Shown in pieces: positions 39,572 through 46,854 of a DNA stretch of 64,000 nucleotides. Positions within the stretch are counted from its first letter, which is position 1; each line of letters opens with the position of its first letter. The notes beneath the pieces are model-generated. The model saw nothing but the letters and a program-made list of their open reading frames with translations, did no database searches and had not been told where the DNA came from. The stretch covers positions 310,001 through 374,000 of the forward strand of contig CAWJAJ010000011.1 in NCBI GenBank assembly GCA_963840805.1. Reading direction: 5' to 3'. Source of the stretch: CADEEN01 sp963840805. GTDB taxonomy: Bacteria > Pseudomonadota > Gammaproteobacteria > Burkholderiales > Burkholderiaceae_C. Made by a program: the position numbers and the translations under genes.

Positions 39572-39928
39572 TCAAGCCAGCTGGGCCTTCACCTTGGCGA
39601 CGATGCTGCCAAAGGCGGCCGGATCATTGACAGCCATGTCAGCCAGCACCTTCCGGTCGATGCCGATCTGGGCCTTCTTAAGGCCGGCCATGAACTTGCT
39701 GTAGCTCACACCGAGCTCACGACTCGCCGCGTTGATGCGGGCGATCCAAAGCTGGCGAAAGACACGCTTCTTGGTGCGGCGGTCGCGGTAGGCATACTGC
39801 CCCGCCTTCATCACCGCCTCTTTGGCGATGCGGAAGACGTTCTTGCGGCGGCCGCGGAAACCCTTGGCCAGGGCCAGCACCTTCTTGTGGCGGGCGCGGG
39901 CGGTGACACCACGTTTGACGCGAGGCAT
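39572..39928 (-). CDS. rplT: 50S ribosomal protein L20
   Basis: An rRNA-binding assembly protein of 118 residues, starting MPRVKRGVTARARHKKVLALAKGFRGRRKN and continuing RIAKEAVMKAGQYAYRDRRTKKR. The globular half has LWIARINAASRELGVSYSKFMAGLKKA. In E. coli L20 represses its own operon by binding the mRNA ahead of rpmI. It lies 23 bases after rpmI. Confidence 0.98.
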   Translation of the reverse strand: MPRVKRGVTARARHKKVLALAKGFRGRRKNVFRIAKEAVMKAGQYAYRDRRTKKRVFRQLWIARINAASRELGVSYSKFMAGLKKAQIGIDRKVLADMAVNDPAAFGSIVAKVKAQLA

Positions 39929-39951
39929 GTTCGTTCTCCTTCAGCAGTGGG

Positions 39952-40155
39952 TCAGAGGCCAGCGAAAGGCAACATCTGCGCGATGTGGCCCATATTGGTC
40001 TCGTGCACGGCCGTCGCACCACGCAGGTGGCGCTTGTTCTTCGTGGACTTCTTGGTGAGGATGTGGCGCTTGAAGGCCTGACCGCGCTTGACGGTGCCCC
40101 CCGGTCGGACGCGAAAACGCTTCTTCGCGCCGCTCTTGGTCTTCATCTTGGGCAT
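39952..40155 (-). CDS. rpmI: 50S ribosomal protein L35
   Basis: A small ribosomal protein of 67 residues. The ATG at 40155 gives MPKMKTKSGAKKRFRVRPGG, the conserved family start, followed by KRGQAFKRHILTKKSTKNKRHLRG. AGGAGC lies just before the ATG. It follows infC after a 121-base gap with a long perfect hairpin and precedes rplT. Confidence 0.97.
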   Translation of the reverse strand: MPKMKTKSGAKKRFRVRPGGTVKRGQAFKRHILTKKSTKNKRHLRGATAVHETNMGHIAQMLPFAGL

Positions 40156-40230
40156 TTCACTGCTCCTTCTTCGTGACCCCTGCAGGCGACCGCGGACAAG
40201 CGGTACTTGGTTGGCCTGCAACGGCTTCTG

Positions 40231-40264
40231 TTCGCGGCCGAGGTGACCAGACCTCGGCCGCGAA
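40231..40264 (-). promoter_or_regulatory. Long perfect hairpin between infC and rpmI
   Basis: TTCGCGGCCGAGGT (40231-40244) and ACCTCGGCCGCGAA (40251-40264) form a 14-base-pair stem with a six-base loop. It starts 12 bases after the infC stop. No T-run follows on the minus strand, so it is not a simple terminator. It may be a processing or stability element, or part of L20 autoregulation, which acts in this gap in E. coli. Confidence 0.6.
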
Positions 40265-40276
40265 TCTTCGGTTCTC

Positions 40277-40825
40277 TTACTTTCTCTTTGGCGCCAGCAC
40301 CATGATCATCTGGCGCCCTTCCAGCTTGGGCATGTTTTCGACCACCGAGACATCGGCCAGTTCGTCGCGAATGCGCTCCAATAACCTCATGCCGATGTCC
40401 TGGTGCGTGATCTCGCGGCCGCGGAACCGCAATGTCACCTTGCCCTTGTCGCCGTCTTCGGCAATGAAGCGCCGCAGGTTGCGCATCTTGATCGCGTAAT
40501 CGCCTTCGTCGGTGCCGGGGCGGAACTTCACTTCCTTGATCTCGATAACCTTCTGCTTGCTCTTGGCCTCGGCCGCCTTCTTCTGCTCCTGGTACTTGAA
40601 CTTGCCGTAATCCATCAGCCTGCACACCGGGGGCACCGCGGTCGGTGCGATCTCAACCAGATCGACGTCGTATTCGGTCGACAGGCGCAGGGCCTCTTGA
40701 ATGCTGACGACCCCCAGGGGTTCGTTTTCGGGGCCGTTCAGCCGCACTTCGAGCGCGGTGATTTCGCGATTGAGACGGTGTTTGCGCTCGGCGTTGGGCG
40801 TGCGGCGATCAAGGAACGTAGCGAT
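40277..40825 (-). CDS. infC: Translation initiation factor IF-3, AUC start
   Basis: IF-3 controls start-codon selection on the 30S subunit. The conserved protein text continues upstream of the first ATG- or GTG-like codons as RRTPNAERKHRLNREITALE and runs back to an ATC at 40825-40823 (IATFLDRR), with AGAGG eight bases before it. That gives 182 residues, matching the family. No ATG, GTG or TTG at that position would serve. E. coli infC uses AUU, which lets IF-3 repress its own synthesis; AUC here implies the same loop. The N- and C-domains (YGKFKYQEQKKAAEAKSKQ as the linker helix, then FRPGTDEGDYAIKMRN) are intact. It lies 71 bases after thrS. Confidence 0.93.
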   Translation of the reverse strand: MATFLDRRTPNAERKHRLNREITALEVRLNGPENEPLGVVSIQEALRLSTEYDVDLVEIAPTAVPPVCRLMDYGKFKYQEQKKAAEAKSKQKVIEIKEVKFRPGTDEGDYAIKMRNLRRFIAEDGDKGKVTLRFRGREITHQDIGMRLLERIRDELADVSVVENMPKLEGRQMIMVLAPKRK

Positions 40826-40896
40826 GGTGGCAACCTCTTCGCGGGCGTGAAGGCAGCACGCCCGAAGAAAATGAAACGCGCGCCTGAAGCTGTCCG

Positions 40897-42804
40897 TCAG
40901 ACCTTGAGGGTGATGTCGGCGGCGACCTTCCGGGCGAAGTCGTCGAGGGGCATCACACCGAGGTCCAGGTTGCCCCGGGCGCGCACTGCAACAGTCCCGC
41001 TTGCCTTCTCCTTGTCGCCAACGACCAGGATGAACGGAACCTTTTGCATCGAATGCTCGCGGATTTTATACGTGATTTTCTCGTTCCGCAAATCGCTGGA
41101 CGCTCTAACTCCTTGTTTTTTAAGCGTTTTCGCGACCTCCTGGGCGTAGTCGCCCTGCCCGTCGGTGATGCAGGCGACGACCACCTGGGTCGGCGCCAGC
41201 CAGACCGGCAGCGCGCCGGCGTGCTGTTCGATCAGGATGCCGATGAAGCGCTCCAGACTGCCGACGATGGCCCGGTGCAACATTACCGGCGGCCGGCGTT
41301 CGCCGGATTCGGTCACGTACTCGGCCGACAGCCGCTCGGCCATCGAGAAATCGACCTGCATCGTGCCGCACTGCCAGGGCCGGCCGAGGGCGTCTTTCAG
41401 TGTGTACTCGATCTTCGGACCGTAGAAGGCACCGTCGCCGGGCGAGATGACGAACTCGCAGCCGGAGCGGCGCAAGCTCTCCATCAGCGCGTGCTCGGCC
41501 TTGTCCCATACCATGTCCGAGCCGATACGCTGCTCGGGCCGCGTCGCCACCTTGTAGAGAATGTCCGCGAAGCCGAAGTCCTTGTAGACCTTCTGCAGCA
41601 ACTCGGTGTAGACCACGCACTCGTCGAGGATCTGGTCCTCACTGCAGAAAATGTGGCCATCGTCCTGCGTGAAGCCACGTACGCGCATGATGCCGTGCAA
41701 GCCGCCGGTCGGCTCGTTGCGGTGACACTGGCCGAACTCGCCGTAGCGCAGCGGTAGATCGCGGTAGCTCTTGATGCCCTGCTTGAAGATCAGGATGTGG
41801 CCGGGGCAATTCATCGGCTTCAGCGCGTAGTCGCGCTTTTCCGACTCGGTCGTGAACATGTTGTCGCGGTACTTGTCCCAGTGGCCGGTCTTCTCCCATA
41901 GCGACCGATCCAGGATCTGCGGTCCCTTGACCTCCTGGTAGCCGTTGTCGCGGTAGACGGCGCGCATGTACTGCTCGACCTGTTGCCACACTGTCCAACC
42001 GTTCGGGTGCCAGAACACCAAACCGGGCGCGTGCTCGTCGAGGTGGAACAGGTCGAGTTCACGGCCGAGCCTGCGGTGATCGCGCTTCTCGGCCTCCTCG
42101 AGCATCGTCAGGTACTGCTGCAACGCTTCCTTGGAGGCCCAGGCGGTGCCGTAGATGCGCTGCAGTTGCTCGTTGGCCTGGTCGCCGCGCCAGTAGGCGC
42201 CCGCCACTTTCATCAGCTTGAAATGCTTCAAGCGGCCGGTACTCGGCACATGCGGGCCGCGGCAAAGATCCTCGAAGGCGCCCTCGCGGTACAGCGACAC
42301 GTCCTCGCCAGCCGGGATGCTGGCGATGATCTCGGCCTTGTAGTGCTCGCCCAGGCCCTTGAAGTACGCCACGGCCTCGTCGCGTGGCAGGACACGACGC
42401 TCGACCTTCTCGTCGCGCCGGCTCAGCTCGACCATCTTGGCCTCGATGGCCACCAGGTCTTCGGGCGTGAACGGGCGCTTGCAGGCGAAGTCGTAATAGA
42501 AGCCGTTCTCGATCGTCGGCCCGATCGTCACCTGCGCGTCGGGGAACAGCTCCTTCACCGCATAGGCCAGCAGGTGCGCCGTCGAGTGGCGCAGCAGGTC
42601 GAGACCGTCGGCATCCTTGTCGGTGACGATCGCCAGCGCGGCATCGGCTTCGATGCGGTGGCAGGTGTCGACCAGCTTGCCGTCGACGCGGCCGGCCAGC
42701 GCCGCCTTCGCCAGGCCGGGGCCGATCGACGCCGCCACTTCGGCCACCGTCACCGGTGCGGCGAATTCGCGTTTCGAACCATCGGGCAATTGAATCGAGA
42801 TCAT
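40897..42804 (-). CDS. thrS: Threonyl-tRNA synthetase
   Basis: Charges tRNA-Thr. It has 635 residues, starting MISIQLPDGSKREF with a TGS domain (1-60). The editing domain has H73xxxH77 in RHSTAHLLA. The class II core has the zinc cysteine Cys333 in PMNCPGHILIF, motif 2 YGEFGQCHRNEPTGGLHGIMRVRGFTQDD split by its loop, and VMLHRAIVGSLERFIGILIE as motif 3. The anticodon domain ends the protein. It heads the thrS-infC-rpmI-rplT-pheST cluster. Its leader carries a Thr-rich peptide and a terminator 11 bases before the start, suggesting control by threonyl-tRNA supply. Confidence 0.97.
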   Translation of the reverse strand: MISIQLPDGSKREFAAPVTVAEVAASIGPGLAKAALAGRVDGKLVDTCHRIEADAALAIVTDKDADGLDLLRHSTAHLLAYAVKELFPDAQVTIGPTIENGFYYDFACKRPFTPEDLVAIEAKMVELSRRDEKVERRVLPRDEAVAYFKGLGEHYKAEIIASIPAGEDVSLYREGAFEDLCRGPHVPSTGRLKHFKLMKVAGAYWRGDQANEQLQRIYGTAWASKEALQQYLTMLEEAEKRDHRRLGRELDLFHLDEHAPGLVFWHPNGWTVWQQVEQYMRAVYRDNGYQEVKGPQILDRSLWEKTGHWDKYRDNMFTTESEKRDYALKPMNCPGHILIFKQGIKSYRDLPLRYGEFGQCHRNEPTGGLHGIMRVRGFTQDDGHIFCSEDQILDECVVYTELLQKVYKDFGFADILYKVATRPEQRIGSDMVWDKAEHALMESLRRSGCEFVISPGDGAFYGPKIEYTLKDALGRPWQCGTMQVDFSMAERLSAEYVTESGERRPPVMLHRAIVGSLERFIGILIEQHAGALPVWLAPTQVVVACITDGQGDYAQEVAKTLKKQGVRASSDLRNEKITYKIREHSMQKVPFILVVGDKEKASGTVAVRARGNLDLGVMPLDDFARKVAADITLKV

Positions 42805-42814
42805 GGCGACAACT

Positions 42815-42853
42815 CCAAAAAACGAAAAAGCGCGGTGCAAGACCGCGCTTTTT
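42815..42853 (-). terminator. Terminator in the thrS leader, part of a candidate attenuator
   Basis: On the minus strand AAAAAGCGCGG (42853-42843) pairs with CCGCGCTTTTT (42835-42825) around a seven-base loop. CGTTTTTTGG follows. It lies within the thrS leader, ending about 11 bases before the start codon, so some mechanism must allow read-through. TCGCGCT at 42890-42884 could pair instead with its 5' arm (AGCGCGG) and prevent it. Confidence 0.85.
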
Positions 42854-42894
42854 CACAAGAGACGAAGACCGACCGGATAGACGAGCGCGAGCGA

Positions 42895-42942
42895 CTACAC
42901 CGTGAGCACGGTGCGCCGAGTTCGCGGTGTCATAACCGACAT
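42895..42942 (-). CDS. Candidate thrS leader peptide, Thr-rich
   Basis: A 15-residue frame reading MSVMTPRTRRTVLTV and ending in TAG at 42897-42895. Four residues are Thr, using all four codons (ACA, ACT, ACC, ACG), which suits sensing of overall Thr-tRNA supply. GAG six bases before the ATG may serve as the ribosome site. It is followed by a possible antiterminator arm, starting four bases past the stop, and by the terminator before thrS. Stalling at the last Thr codons would leave the antiterminator arm free; reaching the stop would cover it. An in-frame extension further upstream exists but overlaps the previous gene. Confidence 0.6.
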   Translation of the reverse strand: MSVMTPRTRRTVLTV

Positions 42943-42977
42943 GCCTTTCTCGCCCTTGTACGTTTCGTGTGGCCGCA

Positions 42978-42983
42978 ATTCTA
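42978..42983 (-). promoter_or_regulatory. Candidate -10 for the thrS leader transcript
   Basis: TAGAAT on the minus strand lies 35 bases before the leader-peptide ATG and just past the stop of the upstream gene. No good -35 is present at the standard distance, so the site is weak. Confidence 0.3.
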
Positions 42984-42985
42984 GT

Positions 42986-43447
42986 TCACAGGCGGTAGAG
43001 CTGATTGCCTTCGATGCGCACGCGGTCGCCGACGCGCAGTTCGCCCACGCTCTTGAACTCGAAACTGCGCACACCCCCCTGGTCGAGCTGCACATTCACG
43101 CGCACGCTCTGCTGGTCGCGACGCACGTTCTTCTCGACCTCGTTGCCGATCAGCGCGCCGCCGACGGCGCCGGCCACGGTGCCGACGTTCTTGCCCGAGT
43201 TGCTGTCGGCGAACTGGCGGCCGACGACGGCGCCGATCACGCCGCCGACGACTGCACCGGCGCCGTGCGGCTGATCGCTGGCGGTGCCGGCCGCCTCGAT
43301 GCTGCGCACCACGCCGTAGGAGACCGCGGCCGATGTCGCCGAGCGTGACGGGCTGTAGACCGGCTCGTTGACCTGCGGACGGCTCGCGCACGCCGAAAGC
43401 AGCGCCAGTGCCACGGCCGGAACGGCGATGCGAATGATGGATTGCAT
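42986..43447 (-). CDS. Glycine-zipper 2TM-domain outer-membrane lipoprotein
   Basis: A protein of 153 residues with a signal sequence ending in the lipobox LLSAC, predicting a lipoprotein. The centre holds a glycine zipper: GAVVGGVIGAVVGRQF followed by VGTVAGAVGGALIGNEVEK. The C-terminal part (VNVQLDQGGVRSFEF, then GELRVGDRVRIEGNQLYRL) is a small beta-rich domain. This is the layout of SlyB/PcP-like envelope proteins, which contribute to outer-membrane integrity in other bacteria. GGAGAG precedes the ATG. It is divergent from the fumarase gene and upstream of thrS. Confidence 0.88.
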   Translation of the reverse strand: MQSIIRIAVPAVALALLSACASRPQVNEPVYSPSRSATSAAVSYGVVRSIEAAGTASDQPHGAGAVVGGVIGAVVGRQFADSNSGKNVGTVAGAVGGALIGNEVEKNVRRDQQSVRVNVQLDQGGVRSFEFKSVGELRVGDRVRIEGNQLYRL

Positions 43448-43527
43448 GGATCTCTCCTGGACAAGCGGCCAAATCGCCGCGACAGCGCTGCAACGTCTGG
43501 CCGACCCGATCGGTTGATCGCCGGCCG

Positions 43528-43547
43528 GCGTTTACTTGCGTTTACAT
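43528..43547. repeat. Tandem 10-base repeat in the divergent fumarase promoter region
   Basis: GCGTTTACTT (43528-43537) is followed at once by GCGTTTACAT (43538-43547). The period of 10 bases and the AT-rich content in a GC-rich gap suggest a protein-binding site or promoter elements. I cannot name the factor. Confidence 0.5.
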
Positions 43548-43655
43548 GCACTTTGCGCCGCCCAGGGGCTGCCGGGCTCGAATCGAGGCTTTCGGCGCAC
43601 CGCGTGCAGCGGTCGCGGCACAATCCAAGGTCGCCATCCACTGCCGCCAATCGCC

Positions 43656-45197
43656 ATGCCAGCCGCCACCACCCCGATCCGCCGCGCCGACCTCGTCGAG
43701 AGCGTCGCCGCCGCGCTGCAGTACATCAGCTACTACCACCCCACCGACTACATCGCCCACCTGGCGCGCGCCTACGAGCGCGAGCAGAGCCCGGCGGCGA
43801 AGGACGCCATCGCGCAGATCCTGACCAACTCGCGCATGTGCGCCGAGGGCCACCGGCCGATCTGCCAGGACACCGGCATCGTCAACGTGTTCCTCGATGT
43901 CGGCATGGACGTGCGCTGGGAGGGCTTCGACAATGGCTCGCTCGACGACGCCGTCAACGAAGGCGTCAGCCGCGCCTACCTCGACCCCGACAACAAGCTG
44001 CGCGGCTCGGTGCTGGCCGACCCGCTGTTCACGCGCAAGAACACCAAGGACAACACGCCGGCGGTGATCCACACCCGGCTGGTGCCGGGCCGTACCGTCA
44101 GCATCAACGTCGCCGCCAAGGGCGGCGGCAGCGAAAACAAGAGCAAGTTCGCGATGCTCAACCCCAGCGACAGCGTGGTCGATTGGGTGCTGAAGACGGT
44201 GCCGACGATGGGTGCCGGCTGGTGCCCGCCGGGCATGCTCGGCATCGGCGTCGGCGGCACCGCCGAGAAGGCGATGCTGATGGCCAAGGAAGCGCTGATG
44301 GACCCGATCGACATGCACGAGCTGCTCGAACGCGGGCCCGCCAACAAGACCGAGGAACTGCGCATCGAGCTCTACGACAAGGTCAACGCGCTGGGCATCG
44401 GCGCGCAGGGCCTGGGCGGCCTGACCACCGTGCTCGACGTCAAGATCGCGACCTACCCGACCCATGCCGCCAGCCTGCCGGTGGCGATGATCCCGAACTG
44501 CGCCGCCACCCGCCACGCGCATGTCGTGCTCGACGGCTCGGGCCCGGCCTACCTCGAGCCGCCGAGCCTGGACCTGTGGCCCGCCGTGAACTGGCAGCCC
44601 GACGTCAAGAAGAGCAAGCGCGTCGACCTCGATACGCTGACCAAGGCCGAGGTCGCGAGCTGGCTGCCCGGCGACACCCTGCTGCTCAACGGCAAGATGC
44701 TCACCGGCCGCGACGCCGCGCACAAGCGCATCCAGGACATGCTGGCGAAGGGCGAGCCGCTGCCGGTGGACTTCACCAACCGCGTCATCTACTACGTCGG
44801 CCCGGTCGACCCGGTGCGCGACGAAGTCATGGGCCCGGCCGGCCCGACCACCGCCACGCGGATGGACAAGTTCACCGAGATGATGCTGGCCCAGACCGGC
44901 CTGCATCGGCATGATCGGCAAGGCCGAGCGCGGGCCCGTCGCGATCGAGGCGATCCGAAAGCACAAGAGCGCCTACCTGATGGCCGTCGGCGGCGCCGCC
45001 TACCTGGTGGCCAAGGCCATCAAGCAGGCGCAAGGTCGTCGGCTTCGCCGACCTCGGCATGGAGGCGATCTACGAGTTCGACGTCAAGGACATGCCGGTC
45101 ACGGTGGCGGTGGATGCCAACGGCAGCAGCGTGCACGACACCGGGCCGAAGGAATGGTCGGCGCAGGATCGGCAAGATCCCGGTCGTCGTGGCCTGA
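43656..45197 (+). CDS. Class I fumarate hydratase (three single-base insertions)
   Basis: An iron-sulfur fumarase that interconverts fumarate and malate in the TCA cycle. The start at 43656 reads MPAATTPIRRADLVESVA. The alpha domain has ICQDTGIVNVFL with an iron-sulfur cysteine, GSENKSKFAML and MIPNCAATRHAH with another. The beta domain begins near LPGDTLLLNGKMLTGRDAAH. After MMLAQTGL three extra bases occur: C at 44904, C at 45031 and A at 45165. Between them the correct text (MIGKAERGPVAIEAIRKHKS, then DLGMEAIYEFDVKDMPVTVA and IGKIPVVVA) lies in other frames. Three insertions restore the frame, so the stop is correct. About 512 residues once corrected. argG follows after 25 bases. Confidence 0.9.
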   Translation: MPAATTPIRRADLVESVAAALQYISYYHPTDYIAHLARAYEREQSPAAKDAIAQILTNSRMCAEGHRPICQDTGIVNVFLDVGMDVRWEGFDNGSLDDAVNEGVSRAYLDPDNKLRGSVLADPLFTRKNTKDNTPAVIHTRLVPGRTVSINVAAKGGGSENKSKFAMLNPSDSVVDWVLKTVPTMGAGWCPPGMLGIGVGGTAEKAMLMAKEALMDPIDMHELLERGPANKTEELRIELYDKVNALGIGAQGLGGLTTVLDVKIATYPTHAASLPVAMIPNCAATRHAHVVLDGSGPAYLEPPSLDLWPAVNWQPDVKKSKRVDLDTLTKAEVASWLPGDTLLLNGKMLTGRDAAHKRIQDMLAKGEPLPVDFTNRVIYYVGPVDPVRDEVMGPAGPTTATRMDKFTEMMLAQTGLHRHDRQGRARARRDRGDPKAQERLPDGRRRRRLPGGQGHQAGARSSASPTSAWRRSTSSTSRTCRSRWRWMPTAAACTTPGRRNGRRRIGKIPVVVA

Positions 45198-45222
45198 CAC
45201 CCGCCGCAAAACGAACCGCCCC

Positions 45223-46558
45223 ATGTCCAGCCACATCCTCCAGATCCCTTCCCGTCGGCGAACGCGTCGGCATCGCCTTCTCCGGCGGCCTCGACACCAG
45301 CGCCGCCGTGCACTGGATGCGCGCCAAGGGCGCGATCCCCTGCGCCTACACCGCCCACCTCGGCCAGCCCGACGAGAGCGACTACGACGAGATCCCGCGC
45401 AAGGCCAAGGCCTACGGCGCCGACATCGCGCGCCTGATCGACTGCCGCGCGCAACTGGTGGCCGAAGGCATCGCCGCGATCCAGTGCGGCGCGTTCCACA
45501 TCAGCACCGGCGGCGCCACCTACTTCAACACCACGCCGCTCGGCCGCGCGGTCACCGGCACCTCGCTGGTGGTCGCCATGCGCGAGGACGGCGTCAACAT
45601 CTGGGGCGACGGCAGCACCTACAAGGGCAACGACATCGAGCGCTTCTACCGCTACGGCCTGCTGGCCAATCCCGCGCTGCGCATCTACAAGCCCTGGCTC
45701 GACCAGACCTTCATCGACGAACTCGGCGGCCGCACCGAGATGAGCGAGTACCTCGTCGCGCACGGCTTCGACTACAAGATGAGCATCGAGAAGGCCTACT
45801 CGACCGACTCCAACATGCTCGGCGCCACGCACGAGGCCAAGCACCTCGAATTCCTGAACAGCGGCATGCACATCGTCAATCCGATCATGGGCGTGGCGTT
45901 CTGGCGCGACGACGTGGCGGTCAAGGCCGAGACGGTCAGCGTGCGCTTCGAGGACGGCCAGCCGGTGGCGCTGAACGGCCGCACGTTCGCCGACGCCGTC
46001 GCGCTGTTCGAGGAAGCCAACCGCATCGGCGGCCGCCACGGCCTGGGCATGTGCGACCAGATCGAGAACCGCATCATCGAAGCCAAGAGCCGCGGCATCT
46101 ACGAGGCGCCGGGCATGGCGCTGCTGCACATCGCCTACGAGCGCCTGGTCACCGGCATCCACAACGAAGACACCATCGAGCAGTACCGCAGCAACGGCCG
46201 CCGCCTGGGCCGTCTGCTGTACCAGGGCCGCTGGTTCGACCCGCAGTGCCTGATGCTGCGCGAAACGGCGCAGCGCTGGGTCGCCCGCGCCGTCACCGGC
46301 GAGGTGACGCTCGAGCTGCGCCGCGGCAACGACTACTCGATCATGGACACCGCGAGCCCGAACCTGACCTACCACCCCGAGCGCCTGACGATGGAAAAGG
46401 GCGAAGGCGCCTTCACGCCGGCCGACCGCATCGGCCAGCTGACGATGCGCGACCTCGACATCGCCGACACGCGCCACAAGCTCGGCGTCTACAGCCGGGT
46501 CGGCTTGCTCGGCGCCGGCAGCGAAGGCGCGATCCCGCTGCTCGGCCAGGGCGACTGA
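45223..46558 (+). CDS. argG: Argininosuccinate synthase, long type (frameshift at codon 7)
   Basis: Joins citrulline and aspartate, with ATP, in arginine synthesis. The ATG at 45223 opens MSSHILQ, and an extra A at about 45244 shifts the frame. The next frame reads SLPVGERVGIAFSGGLDTSAAVHWMR, carrying the ATP-binding P-loop SGGLDTS. Later text includes RAVTGTSLVVAMREDGVNIWGDGSTYKGNDIE and LGATHEAKHLEFL. At 444 residues it matches the longer ArgG class of E. coli and Betaproteobacteria. Only the first codons are affected, so the indel is probably an error. No other arginine gene is nearby apart from carAB. Confidence 0.94.
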
Positions 46559-46854
46559 GCCGGCAGCGCGCGGGCCCGATCGGCAGCCGCGTACCGGGTG
46601 CCGCGTACTGCACAGTCCGTCGGCCGGCGCTGCGCTCCAGCCCCGCCCGGACCCTGTCCGTCGCAACGGCCTCGCGTGCGTCGCACGGCCTGCGAACAAT
46701 GCGCGCCATGCCGCCCGCCGCCGTCGCCCTCCAGCCTGCCGAATTGCCGGTCTTGCGGACGCCACGCGCAGGTCCGACGCCGTCGCCACAAGGGCGTCTT
46801 CACCCGGTCATCCGTGGCGTGCAGAATCACGCCTCGCCCAGCGGCGCGCGTGCC

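Noticed and set aside
44900..45170. Programmed frameshifting in the fumarase gene
   Set aside because: Three separate one-base insertions in 260 bases, with no slippery heptamer or shared context, do not fit a programmed signal.
44911..46854. A continuous open frame joining the end of the fumarase gene and argG to the MalT-like regulator, which would give a 1546-residue protein
   Set aside because: The part before 46855 reads the argG region in the wrong frame and is Arg/Pro-rich. The regulator has a typical MalT-like start at 46855.
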